A stretch of DNA of 64,000 bases. Source: Hedera helix. Taxonomy: Eukaryota; Streptophyta; Magnoliopsida; Apiales; Araliaceae. A program made the translations under genes and the position numbers. The stretch covers positions 9,289,501-9,353,500 of the forward strand of contig OX359280.1 in NCBI GenBank assembly GCA_947179155.2, written 5' to 3'. Positions 13,171-24,643 of this stretch are shown piece after piece. The notes under the pieces are model-generated. The model did no database searches. It was not told the DNA's origin and saw only the letters and a list, made by a program, of their open reading frames with translations. Position 1 is the first letter of the stretch; the number at the start of each line of letters is the position of its first letter.

Positions 13171-15236
13171 TGTAATGTCCTAGAATTTCCACGTCATTAT
13201 TAATTAAATTATTAATTTAATTTCTAACGAGTTAGTTTTACGAGATTATTTAAATCTTTTTATGTGATTAATTAATTACGTGATTAAATGATTATGTGAT
13301 TAATTGCTATAATTAATTAAAGGGGGGTCACTAATATGTTAATTAAATTAGTGAACAAACCCTAAAGTTTTAATATCAAAATAATGGATAAGTTTTCTAT
13401 TAATTAAATATTTAATTAAATTGAATATAATGAGTTAATTAAATATAATAAATTAATTAATATGATTATTAAATTAATGTAAATAAGGTGAAATATTAAT
13501 AATAATATTTATTAGTCTATTTAGTAATTTAATACTAATGAGTTAGTGTATTTAATTATTTATTCAATCTAATTATTTATTTAATCATGGATTGAATAAT
13601 TAATGTGTAAATTATTAAATTAACCCAACATGGATCAACTAGTAGCCCAAGTGAAGAATAATAAAACTTGGCAAACTAGTAGCCCAAACAATTTAAATGA
13701 AGCCCAAAAGAAATTAAAACAAAGTCCAATGTTTGGCTCACTTGGAAAATACTTTATATACCTATTTATTTATTAAAGTAAAATGGAGATGACAAACTTT
13801 TTGGGACAAAAGTTTGTCCATCAGCCGAGCATGCTTGGTGGAGAGAGAGAAAAATGATTTTTATTTTAGTTTATTTTTTATTTATATAATAAATGGTTGT
13901 TTGTTTTATTTTTTTTTAGTACATTGACACCATCTCTCTTTTCACCAACTTAGTCCTTGGCCTAAATTTCTTGCACAAGTCTCCAACTACCCTCATGATG
14001 GTATTTTGATAGATATAGATTTTATATCTATGCCCATTGTAAGTGTACTTACAATTTAGTAGCTTTTATTAGTCATTTATCATCTTTTATTTTCAAGATA
14101 GCTAGAGAGCATTTGAGAGTGTAAGAAAATATATTTGAGAGCAAAAATACTAAGAGAATGAGTTCTTGGTTTATGTCATATTCTTTCACCACCTATTTTG
14201 GAAGAAAAAGGAAAATAACCATTAAATCAAGATAATGATTATTTTAAATGTAGTTTTTTGTTTTTAAATTAAATAAACCAACATGTGAGTATAAACATGT
14301 TAATATAGTTAATAATGTGTAGTAGTAATATTTATGTCATGCTTGAGTTTAATATGCTTGGTTTGTATTTTGATATAAATTGTATGCTAAAAATATGTGT
14401 TTAGTAGTGTGTAAACAAGTCTTGGAATTTATGAACAAAAATATTTTTATAAAACTTAGGTTTGATATTCTAATATTATAGAACATTAAATTATGAGAAA
14501 AACAAAGTTTGAATCACTCAAAATGGAGTTATACACAAAAAGTTATGATTTGTGGTAGTTTATGTGATGTAAATTTTTTTTATAAAAAAAATGATATTAA
14601 ATCATGAAAAATTAAATTTTCATATTATAAATTGATATTAAGTGATTAGTAATTTTTTTGGATTTTTATTGAGGAGTTAAAGCTTACTTGATGGTATAAA
14701 TTTTATTAAAGTATGTATTGTCGGACACTGTTCACATTCTGCTAAAGAAAAAAAAAAAAAAAAAGAACTGGTCGCGCAATGCGCGCCCGCTTGTTGACTG
14801 AGGGATGTGGAGCCAAATGACGTCGTTTGACACAAAAACAATTTTACTTCGCGCGTTATGCGCGGAAGTCGTTTCCGGTTCTCTCAAAACGACACCGTTT
14901 TAGGCCTGTTTTCAGTTGAACGCGCGCAATGCGCGTAAGGAAATTTTTTAGGTGAAATTACAACTTTGCCCCTCCGTTCGTTTTTCGGCTTAATTACTGA
15001 ATTGCCATTCTGGATAATTTTAATTAATTTAAATATTTAAAAATTAATTTAAAATTGTAACAAAAGTAATAATAATACAAAAATGATATTTGAGATGATA
15101 TTTTTCATTAAGTTTAATATTTAAATATTTTAAATATTAATCTAGATAGCTAAGTTATGGTTAAGTTAAATAAATAAAATTTTTATTAATTATTTATTAT
15201 TTAAAATGTTAATAATAAATAAAGGTGATAAATTAA
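13171..15236 (+). repeat. 5' LTR of the Tekay element, first part
   Basis: It starts TGTAATGTCCTAGAATTTCC, the same start as the LTR directly after the polypurine tract at 54869, and the two copies stay alignable to 15162/56880. A TATA-like stretch (tactttatatacc) is at 13750-13763. A GC-rich cassette at 14770-14940 carries three CGCGC-N3-GCGCG-type dyads. From 15163 the sequence turns into AT-rich dyad repeats that resume at 18800, beyond the inserted solo LTR. Confidence 0.75.
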
Positions 15237-16439
15237 TGTGACGACCCCAAATTCGGGTTCCATAATCTCGGGTTTGGTTCTCACTGATCAATACATTACT
15301 AGTAATTAAATACATACATTGCATTTAAACTTAGCGGAATAATACATATTGGTTCATTACAAAAATGTTACAATACCAGGGTTTATTAACCTTAACATAA
15401 ACAGTTCCTATTATAAGGAATTACAAAAGATTTATCAACTGTAAATACATATTTAAACATCTAATTAGCATGTATAAGCTAAATTAAGCTCTGACTTTTT
15501 CTTTTCCCTTATCCTTCTTTGAGCAATCAAGTTTATCTGAAAAATGGTTTATGATATAGCAAGAATGAGCAACTAGTTTGCTCGGCAAGTTAAGAACAAT
15601 CATAGAGATTTATTATATCATGAATGAATGAGAAATGTCATCAATGGTTTTAACAATAGATATAACAATTGTGAATGAAACAAGACTCAAATTTTATTAA
15701 ACAGAATATTTGAATCTTAAAATGCTGAGTGGCCACTAAGGACCCTGAACTAACGAGGGTATAATAGAGTTTCCTCTGACCCTTTTAGTAGTTTTGGTTT
15801 TCAAGGGGATCAACCTATTCAACCCACTGTATATGCATTACATTTAGTTAACTGACGCCAAAGTCGGTTTCCCGACACAAAATTCCCTAATTTAGGGTTG
15901 TTCAATTCTCAGACTTAATATAAGAAACCCGCACCCAACAATGGTTTGGATAAGCTTTTAAAAGTATTCAAGTTATTGAATTTAGAAACGCAATGTCTAG
16001 CTGAACTATTAGCTTTAGACATTTTTAATACAGTTCATGAATCAAGAACTAATAAGCTTCAAATGCACTAGGTGCGATTTTATAAACATTATGGATGTGA
16101 GATAATTTTAAATAATTAAACCACTTCAAGCTCTGACAATAAATACAAGTATAGAAACTTGTTCAATAATAATTGAGTAGAGTTAGAGAACTTGTAACAA
16201 TAAATACAAGTTAGGGTTAAAGGAAACTTGTCTCGTGCGTAGTCTACTGCTAACCAATTCAATTTATTTCTCTTTTAGTAGACCTAACAATTAATCAAGT
16301 TGATCTTTAAATTAGTATCATATCCACATAGGTATGATGACCTTTATAGCTCTTACGAACCATATAATTTATTAGTTATGGGTAATTAAACACTTAGGAA
16401 ATATTATCACTACCTGATAATATTTCAACCACAAAGAAC

Positions 16440-16960
16440 ATATATTAACTATTTAATATAGTTCACGCAATCGTCTAATATTATTAACAATTTAATAATA
16501 TTTTATTAACATTTCATCATTTAATAATACCTTATAAATTTTTTAAGATGAACTAATATTATTAATCATTTAATAATATTTTATTAACTATCTAATATTA
16601 TTAATTATTTAATAATATTTTATTAGTCTTCTAATATTATTAATTATTTAATAATATTTTATTTTCTAATATTATTAATTATTTAATAATATTTTATTAA
16701 GTATATAATATTATTAATCATTTAATAATATTGTATTAAGTATCTAATATTGTTAACCATTTTATAATATTTTATTAAGTATATAATATTATTAACCATT
16801 TAATAATATTTTATTAAGTATTTAATATTATTAATCATTTAATAATATTTTACTAAGTATCTAATATTATTAATTATTTAATAATATTTTATTGACTTTA
16901 AAATATAATTATGCACTTAATAAGATTTTAATAATTTTCTAATATTATTATTTATTTAAT
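16440..16960. repeat. 39-bp tandem array of AT-rich hairpin units
   Basis: About a dozen units, close to taatattattaaccattta followed by ataatattttattaagtat, repeat every 39 bases with a few shorter units. Each unit contains the dyad AATATTATTAA-N4-TTAATAATATT, able to fold into an 11-bp stem. A clearly related array sits at the corresponding place of the LTR at 56936-61313. Confidence 0.85.
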
Positions 16961-18035
16961 AATATTTTATTACCTTTATTATATTATTATTTCAAGAATA
17001 ATATTTGTACACCTTTAAATCATTAAATCAATTATACATATATATTTAAAAATATATTTATTAAGCCCAAAAATACTAAAATATTTTTTGGAACATTTTT
17101 CATTTTCTGACCTGAACCAGACCCGACCCGGCTGACCCGGCCCGACCCGGTTCGGTTTTAATTATTTTTTCGAGAACAGTGCACTGCGCCACGGCACAGT
17201 GATTAACACTGCAACACGGCGCCCCAGCGCTGTACTGCAGAATGTTGCCCACTTTTTGATTTTTTTGACAGTTTTGATACTCTTTGATCAAATATTGATA
17301 AAATGAAATCTACACATCGAAATAACACCAAATCAGTGTTGATGTGTTCCTAACTTCTTGTTTTACAATATTCCATAGTTCGATCGTCTTTTTAAAAACG
17401 TTTTACATGAAATTTACGGATCGAACCACTTATGGTTGAAAAACAACATCATTTGCGGTAAAAGCTATAATTTCTTTGTTATTCAATATTTTTGAAAGGT
17501 TCAAAAAGGTTTTTTTCTTTAAAACTCATAGATCTAGCTTTCTGGCCATAAAAATTCAATTTTCGATTTGTACATTTCAAAATACAACATCAAACACAAC
17601 ATGTATCGTTAGGGTTTTACCGGTAAAAGGTGTTATAAACATTTCTACAACTTTTATGCATTTCTCACATACCAAATCATGTTATAAACACATAGAGCTA
17701 TGAATATACATATATTATATAGTTAAATACTTCTAGACTAGCAAAATGAGTTTTGATCGGTTAAAAATAGATTTTAACCGATTAAAACACATATAAGCTT
17801 AAAAAAAATGAAATAAGAGATGGTTAGAGCACTTTTAAACTTTAATGTCTTGTGTGCTCTTCTTCTCCTCCTACCAAAGTATGAGATGGGGTTGTTGGAC
17901 ATCCACCAAGCACAAGCTATAGCTTTTTCTCTCAACACTTATGTGTTTTCTCTCAAATGTTCACAAATGCTCTCTATTCTTCTTTCTAGCAAAGCTTCAA
18001 ATGAACTAACAAACCAAACCAAGTGTGTGGAGTGT

Positions 18036-18046
18036 TTTATTTATAG
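18036..18046 (-). promoter_or_regulatory. TATA box of the minus-strand solo LTR
   Basis: The minus strand reads CTATAAATAAA. The equivalent place in the related LTR at 56936-61313 reads CTATAAATAG (59823-59832), and the surrounding CT-rich sequence with agcaaa/tgaactaac is also shared. Confidence 0.6.
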
Positions 18047-18302
18047 CCATTCACTAACGTAGCATCAATTCACTTAATCAAGCTATGTTGGTGAATTTAG
18101 TGTTAATTAGGATTACTATTCCATTGAATGACTAATTGATTGACTAGTTGATTAACTAGGGTGGTTGAACTACTATGACATGAAGTGATTTAGAAGCAAT
18201 AGAACAAATCAAGCAACCCCTTGTGGGTCCCCATGTTGATCGGCCAAATGGGCCTATTTTGGCACCATTTTTGATTTATTTTTCATGCTTTAATGTGCAT
18301 TT

Positions 18303-18356
18303 ACACACACACACACACACATACATACATATATATATATATATACACACACATGT
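18303..18356. repeat. AC/TA dinucleotide microsatellite
   Basis: A run of (AC)n passes into ACATACAT, (AT)n and back to ACACAC, about 50 bases in all. The related LTR at 60095-60130 has a similar TA-rich run at the matching position. Confidence 0.85.
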
Positions 18357-18799
18357 GTTCAATTGTTGACCAATTTTGACTTTCTATTGGGCTCCATGTT
18401 GGACTTAGGAATTAAATATATTGGGTTCATCCATTGAATTAGTTTGGGCTCAATTTAATTAACATATTGGGCTAACATTTAAATAACTATGCTACCTTTA
18501 ATTAAAATAAGCATTGGGCTTGTTTAATTAATTATATGAGCTAGTAATTAAATCAATTAGATGGGCTACTAGGTTAATATCTTGGACCTAGTTTAATACT
18601 CATTTGGATTTAAAAATATAATCCAATTAGATTTGCTTTAATTAAATGTACACCTTGCTTTAATTCTTTTAAATAAATATACACATACATAAATACATCT
18701 ATTTAATTATCTAATGCACAAATCATAAAAATTTTAAATTCATTGCTAATTATATATTAATTATAATTACAATGCCTAATTGAATTCGTGGTCATTACA

Positions 18800-20630
18800 A
18801 TTAGCAATTATTATTTAATTCCTATTAAATAATAATTAAAGAGAGATAAAAATTTACAAATTAATTATTTATTATTTAAATATTATTAAATAATAAATAA
18901 GGTTAATTAATTAATTAATTGTTATTTAACTAGCATTAAATAATGACTAATGGAAATTAAGTTATTAAATTAATAATTTATTATTTAATTTAAATAATAA
19001 ATAAGGATAAATTAATTAATTATTATTTAACCTTAAATAATAATTATAATTAATTAAATAATTAATTATTATTTAATTGACATTAAATAATAATTAAAGA
19101 GGATTGCAATTAGTAAACTATTATTTAATTTCCTTAAAGTAAATAATAAGTGAGGTTAATTACTTAGTTAATTATTAGCTGATTAATATTAAATTAGAAA
19201 AAGTTAAAATTAAATGAATAATTATTTATTATTTAATTATTATTAAATAATAAGTAAGTACAATTAGTTATTATTTATTTTAACTAATAACTAAAATTAA
19301 TTAATTAATTTCTATTTAATCAAGATTAAATAGTAATTAAATAGAGTTTGAGTTAATAAAATAATTTGAATTTAATTGCGCTTTAATTAAACAATTGTAA
19401 TACATTGTTTAATGGTTTAATAAGTGTCCAACACTTAAGAAAAATATTTTCTAACTTATTAAATTATTAATCTAATTTGATTCAGGGTCTATAAGGTTAA
19501 TAATATTGTTTTGACTGGTGAAAATTATGTGTTAGTACTTATGCGTGGTAGATAAGTTCCTTAGTAAGCGTATAGTTGTACAAATACGTCGTACTAATTA
19601 TTAGACCAACTTTATTAATGTTAGGTATTTCAAAGCCAGTTAGTTAAAGCTAGACATTAATTGTAGCTAAGCAGACAGGCAAGTTCTTTATCTCTATACT
19701 CATTTCATTGAGCAAGTTATTTATTTAAGCTTGAATTATAATTCCAAGTATGCTTTAAGTGGTTTAAATTACTTTACAATTATTCCACATCGATATTATT
19801 ATTATTCGCACTTGGTGCACTTGAGCTCGTACAGTCTTTGACTTGTACCTTATTTATTGTTCTACTGTTTAAAGAACTATTCAAAGTAGTTCTAAGCCAT
19901 TGTTCGGCTAGACATTTATGTTAAAAATTTTAAAAGCTATCCAAATCATTGAAGATGCGGATTCTTAGACTATTATGAACACCCCTTTTATTATAGGGGG
20001 AGTATCTTGTATCTAATATCAGGTACAAAATATGGAAATTAAATGGTATGCATACACATATTGTATTGAGGCTGATCCCCTCGGGTACATATTTCTGGTA
20101 GTAACCATTGGGTCAACCTGCTATTGACTCCAGTGGATATTTATAGTTCATAGTCTATTTGACTATCTTGATTCTAAAAGCAAATCATTATTCCTGCTTA
20201 TGTTATTCATATTATTGAATTGTTTAACTATTTCCTTTCATTCATGATATATTGTTTCTTGTTGTTACTTAAACTTGTTGAGCAAACTAGTTGCTCACCC
20301 TTGCTATATCATGAAACCTTATTGCAGTGTAACCCGAGACTTTTGGGAAGAACAAGGGTAAGGGAAAGATGAAGTGATAGACTTTAGGATGCAGCCTTTT
20401 AGTTAACTAAATTACTTGTTATGTAATATTAACCCTAAGTACTTTATTAAGGGTATTTGTGTACTTTTGTGTAAGGTTACCTTATCTTAGGAGTAATAAC
20501 ACCTTTTGAATGAACAACATATGTTTATTATTCCGCATTTAGTTATTGTATGTTGTTTAGAGGTGGATGTTTATATTGTGTCGTGATGACCGGATCCAGG
20601 TATTTGAGACCCGAATTTGGAGGCGTCACA
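18800..20630 (+). repeat. 5' LTR of the Tekay element, second part
   Basis: It continues the host LTR after the solo LTR insertion. It starts with the target-duplication copy attag and runs through an AT-rich dyad array (18805-19420). From 20270 it enters a conserved Tekay-type end (gagcaaactagttgctcac, ggaagaacaaggg, attattccgc) and stops at GGCGTCACA. That end pairs with the LTR start TGTAATGTCC as imperfect inverted ends. A PBS follows after two bases. Confidence 0.7.
18805..19420. repeat. Array of AT-rich imperfect hairpins in the LTR
   Basis: About eleven units spaced roughly 45-65 bases apart each have the form TTATTATTTAA-(short loop)-TTAAATAATAA, often followed by a short purine phrase such as aaagagg or aataagg. 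One further unit lies at 15190-15225, on the other side of the inserted solo LTR. The loops differ between units, while the two arms of a unit tend to stay complementary. Confidence 0.75.
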
Positions 20631-20632
20631 GG

Positions 20633-20645
20633 TTAGTATCAGAAC
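20633..20645 (+). other. Primer binding site, tRNA-Met type (decayed)
   Basis: TTAGTATCAGAAC lies two bases after the LTR end GGCGTCACA. It differs by two transitions from the TTGGTATCAGAGC used by tRNA-iMet-primed plant elements, including chromoviruses. Confidence 0.75.
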
Positions 20646-20866
20646 TGTAGGTTAGAAACGTTAGGATTGCGAAACCTAAGTTATAACCTTGGTAGTAAAC
20701 TTGTATTGAGTGTTAGGAGATAAATCGGGGAGATTTATCAGATGTGGTTTTGATGAATTGGGAAATTCATCGAGTCGAGTCGTACCCAATGAAATATAAT
20801 TTTATTTCTTCAATGAATATATTTTATTGCCGTACTGATGTTGGTTTTTTTCTGTTGTGCTGTAGG

Positions 20867-21649
20867 ATGACTATAGGCGAGTCTAGTAGAGCTTGAGAGG
20901 AGGAGGTGTTTACCGCTATCCCTGTAGACACCGAGCAGTTGATCGGGTATGCACCAGTTGCCCTAGTAGCACTAGTAGTAGAGTCCGACCCTGAGGAGGA
21001 TGATAGTAGGGATGCCGCAGAGCCTGACAGGGATGGAGTGATGAGGCCCTATAGCGAGGATGAGGTCGAATCTGAGGACGAGGAGCAGGAGGAGCTAGTT
21101 GATGGCATGGGCATTACTGCCAGTGACATCATCGACGAGCTGACTACAGCGAACGCCGAGTTAGAGAATAGGGTTTAGCACTTGGAAGAGTAGAACCAGA
21201 TTCATCAGCAGACCAATGACAAGTATAGGGACGCAGCTTACATGTTCTCTGGTGAGAACATGGAGCTAAAGGAGAGGATGGCCGATTTGCAGGCCAAAAT
21301 TCAGCAGTTGGAGAGCGCTGCACCTTCATTGGGTCCTACTGTGCACCAGCTTATGATCTAGAATAGTCAGCTGAGGCAGACGGTGGAGAGATTAGATGGT
21401 AGGGAGATGGCCAGTCAAACAGTCCTCCAGACCATCAGGGCTGAACTTGATAGGGAGAGAGCCGCTAGGATCGACACCTTAGAATATGCTATTGGCACTT
21501 TGTCTGATCGACTGAGGCGTCGGGTTATAAGGCACCCTAGGGAGGCGGGTAACAGCAAACGCTGGATTCGTCGCCGTACAGTGGAGGAGCTGGCCCAGTA
21601 GGCTTTACGCAGGGCTATTCGTAGGACTGTTCGCCGCAATAGGCGATGA
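20867..21649 (+). pseudogene. Extra ORF between PBS and gag: acidic, coiled-coil, basic protein
   Basis: One frame runs 261 codons with no frameshift but five in-frame stops (20894 TGA; 21176, 21191, 21359, 21599 TAG), each one transition from Trp/Arg or Gln. Residues about 15-85 are very acidic (ESDPEEDDSRD, EDEVESEDEEQEEL). Residues about 95-200 are rich in Leu/Glu/Gln heptads (ANAELENRV, MADLQAKIQQLES). The C-terminus is strongly basic (DRLRRRVIRH, RRAIRRTVRRNRR). The ATG follows a good 3' splice-acceptor match (tttttttctgttgtgctgtag|g). The GC content is clearly higher than in the neighbouring DNA. There are no Cys-His knuckles, protease or RT motifs, so it is not the usual gag; that lies at 47947, beyond the Athila complex. 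The function is unknown. An accessory or nucleic-acid-binding role is only a guess from the charge pattern. Confidence 0.6.
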
Positions 21650-21756
21650 TTTATTGTTGTTATCTTATTTGTACCTAGTAGTAGTGAGTCCCACCTTTTG
21701 TATCTATTAGGGACGTTTCAGCTGTTGTAAGCCTTTATATTTTGATGTATGCATAG

Positions 21757-23425
21757 TGATAGGGCTAAATTATACGATATTTTTATACCCTAATACTTAG
21801 TTTTTATATTTATTGTATGCTTAAATGTTTAATTAATTAGCTTATTTTGGTTTTAATAGGTTTTATAGAGTTTTAGTTAATTTATGTTAATTTAGGTAAT
21901 TTTATAGTATTTTTATATTTTTTATGTGTTTTTAGTTATTTTTAGTGTTTTTGCTATTTTATTTATTATTATGTGTTTTTAAGATTTTTAGTATTTTTAT
22001 ATTATTTTTATTTATTTTTAATTATTTTATATTTTATTTTGTAGGAAAAATGAAGCATAGTGGCAAAATTGTAATAAAGTAGCTGTTGGTGGCAATTCCG
22101 TAAATATCTGGAAAACTGGTTCGCGCCATGCGCGTGGTAAAAAGAACCGAAGCAGCAGTGTTACAATGAAACGACGCCGTTCGAAACTTGGGCGGCAGAT
22201 TTCGACCGCGCAATGCGCGGCCAGTTATTTTGCATCAGGCGCGTGGCGTCGACGCGCTAACGGTAAGAAAAAGAGAAAGGCGGCTGGCGTCTACGCGTGG
22301 CGGCTGGCGACTTGTTCTCCCTTTCTCTCTCCGCGTGGTGTGCCACGTGGCAGCGACAGAGCAACAGCTTTGTTCCTTTTCCTTCTTTATTTTGGATTTC
22401 CTACATTGCAATGCAACAAATCAGTAGAATAAAAGTCCAATTTTAATTTGAAAAAGGAAGCAATAATTCTTTATTTTATTTTTAATATTTTATTTAGACT
22501 TCCAATTAGGGTTAGGATAATAATTATTTTATTTTTCTTTTATTTTTAATTGTAAATCTTATTAGGGTTAGGAGGATTTTGGAGCCTATAAATAGAGGGC
22601 TTGTCACACAATGTAAGACACAACTCTTATTAGAATAAAAATTCTCTATTCTATTCTTTAGTGTTCTTTATATTTATGAGTAGTTAATTTATTTTTCTTG
22701 GTTTAAGTGACTGAAGCCATCAAGATTTATACACTGTGAGATCTAATTTATTTTAATTGTTCAATTTATATTTTGATTATTGAATATTCTTCTATGCTTA
22801 ATTTTATGATTGGTTTGTTTAATTGCTAGGAGGCTTACTAGTTTATTATTCATATTAATCTACTGCTATTTTTGAAGCAACTAAGTTTAATAATTGTTTT
22901 GCAGATCAAAAGATTATTTTATCTTAGGAAGAATATTCATCTAAATTAAATATAAACAAGTGGCTTGTGTTGTTTAGTTCAACGATCTCTCTAATTCTTT
23001 ATGCTGCTATTAAATTAAATCTTTAGCAAGTGCCGGAGGTTGTTTATTAGTAAGGGTATTTAGACCAAGTGGCTCTACTTATCTAAAATTAAGGAGAGAG
23101 GAGAAAAATTATTCCACCTGCGAGTAGTTCTTTCTACGGTGAATCTTCAAAATATTAATTGATTTATTTTTTACATCAGTGATCAGTTGTAAATTCTTGA
23201 TGGTGGATATTAACTTAAACCAAGGCTTTTTATTTTTATTTATTTCTTGCATCTTTATTTTAATTAATTTTATTTAAATTATTTCTTTAATTACAAAATC
23301 CCCCAATTTTAGTTTACAAAACATAAAATTAAAAAATCATTCTCTATGGGATCGACTCTTGCTTACACTACTACATTAATATTTTCCAAAGTAAGATTTT
23401 ATTTTTGGGTGCTTGCGACATCACA
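21757..23425 (+). repeat. Athila LTR A
   Basis: It runs from TGATAGGGCTAAATTATACG to GCGACATCACA. The upstream third has a GC-rich cassette (22120-22345) with CGCGCCATGCGCG, CCGCGCAATGCGCGG and GCGTCGACGC. A TATA box is at 22587, and the 3' part ends in the phrase gggatcgactcttgcttaca common to many Athila-type LTRs. Short frames over 22166-22432 overlap the GC cassette and are not genes. Confidence 0.9.
22587..22595 (+). promoter_or_regulatory. TATA box of Athila LTR A
   Basis: TATAAATAG, followed by agggcttg and, about 35-55 bases on, a purine/A-rich start region. The same box is at 26982 in LTR B and 46759 in LTR C, within a conserved phrase (ggagccTATAAATAGAGGG). Confidence 0.75.
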
Positions 23426-23433
23426 CCAAATTT

Positions 23434-23451
23434 TGGCGCCGTTGCCGGGGA
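23434..23451 (+). other. Primer binding site complementary to tRNA-Asp
   Basis: TGGCGCCGTTGCCGGGGA, eight bases after LTR A, is the exact complement of the last 18 nt of plant tRNA-Asp. The match stops at base 18 and the next bases are atgatttt. Athila-type elements are known to use tRNA-Asp. Confidence 0.9.
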
Positions 23452-23547
23452 ATGATTTTAATTTAATTTTGTGCTTTTGTAAATATATATTTAATTTAGT
23501 AATTTTTTTATTTTTATTTTTTTTTAGATTTTCATAATTTAATTTAG

Positions 23548-24643
23548 TTGTGCAGGTTAAGGAAGGAAGTCATGACAATCTCTAATTATGTTGAGGAGGT
23601 AGAAATTGCTTCTCTTAAGCAACAAATTAATGATCTAACTTCTCTTGTTTATCAAATGGTTGCAGATCATACACAACCAATGGAAGCTTGTAGTATTTGT
23701 GCGGTGGTAGGACATCCGACTAATATGTGCCCCATTTATTCGAGAGGAGTCCTATGAACAAGTCAATACAACAAGTGGTTTTCCTAGTAAACCCCAATGG
23801 AGACATGATCCCTATTCAAACACGTATAATTCAGGATGGAAGGATCATCCTAATTTTGGCTATGAAAATCCACACATAAATCCGCCCGCAAATCAGAATT
23901 TTTCAAGCTATCAACAATATATGCAGTCATATCCCCAACAAGAACAGAGTCAATCATTTTATTTTGATATGTCTTTAGAAGATATGCTTAAATTAATTAA
24001 AGCTAACACTTTACAATTTCAACAGGATAATTTGCAATATCAACAAGACATGCAGGCTCGTATTCAAGAAAATAATGCAATTATTCAGCGTTTGGGTACT
24101 CCAATGGGACAAATCACAATCAATCAATTGGAGGAGCAAAGTTTTGAGCAAGTACCTTCTCAAACGGTGGATAATCTCGCGGAGAATACAAGTGCACAAG
24201 TGTTAAGAAGTGGTCACGATATAGAAGATCCCGAAAAGACGGTCCCTCCATCACCGAAGCAAGAAGAAGCAAACAACATCAACAAAATGGACAATATTAA
24301 TGTAGATAATGATGTTATGTTTGAAGATGACATGCCTAAGGTGGAGGAAGTTGTTGAGGAGATAAATAAAGAAAAGTTAGAGATGGCAATTACCAACAAT
24401 TTGGAGTTAGAGGAAGAAAAAACAATTGAGCTGAAACAAGATTTGGAGGAGGATGAAGCTCCATTAAATTCTTTGCCAATAATTTTTGCTAATAATGCAA
24501 TTATTTTCATTCCATTGCCTGTTACGCCTAACAAATTTTTATCTTTTATTTTGCAAGATCTCATTCCGAATATAAAGACTCTCTCCAATCATATTAAATA
24601 CCTATTCGTTGAAGAGGGAGTAAAACGTTCATGTCACGTGTAA
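23548..24643 (+). pseudogene. Athila gag C-terminal half fused to the protease-RT linker
   Basis: It begins in the gag region just before the zinc knuckle CSICAVVGHPTNMC (C-x2-C-x4-H-x4-C). One extra base at about 23725-23735 shifts the frame, after which about 300 codons stay open to TAA at 24641. The open part holds the Tyr/Gln/Pro-rich segment (SYQQYMQSYPQQEQ), helix repeats (LQFQQDNLQYQQDMQ), TLRSG-like VLRSGHDIED, a long acidic stretch, and then SFILQDLIPNIKTLSNHIKY, equivalent to the linker before RT in the copy at 31617. The protease domain and everything after the linker are missing. The gag N-terminus is also missing, the PBS being only about 100 bases upstream. It looks like a deletion derivative whose reading frame has partly survived. 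Confidence 0.8.

Larger units (their letters stand above)
15237..18799 (-). mobile_element. Solo LTR (3563 bp), Tekay-like, minus orientation, with target duplication
   Basis: Read on the minus strand it starts TGTAATGACC and ends GGGTCGTCACA, a good pair of LTR ends. The flanks are ATTAA (15232-15236) and ATTAG (18800-18804), a 5-bp target duplication with one transition. The flanking DNA on both sides is the same AT dyad array of the host LTR, which confirms an insertion. Its 3' end resembles, inverted, the last 330 bases of the host LTR, so the two families are related. It contains a 39-bp repeat array and a TATA box (18036-18046). Frames at 17476-17703 and 17820-18062 are short and unremarkable. 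Confidence 0.8.

Noticed and set aside
22166..22432. Arg-rich frames of 79-88 codons, also at 26561-26827 and 46348-46644
   Set aside because: They lie in the GC cassettes of Athila LTRs, where stop codons are rare, and change with LTR subfamily.
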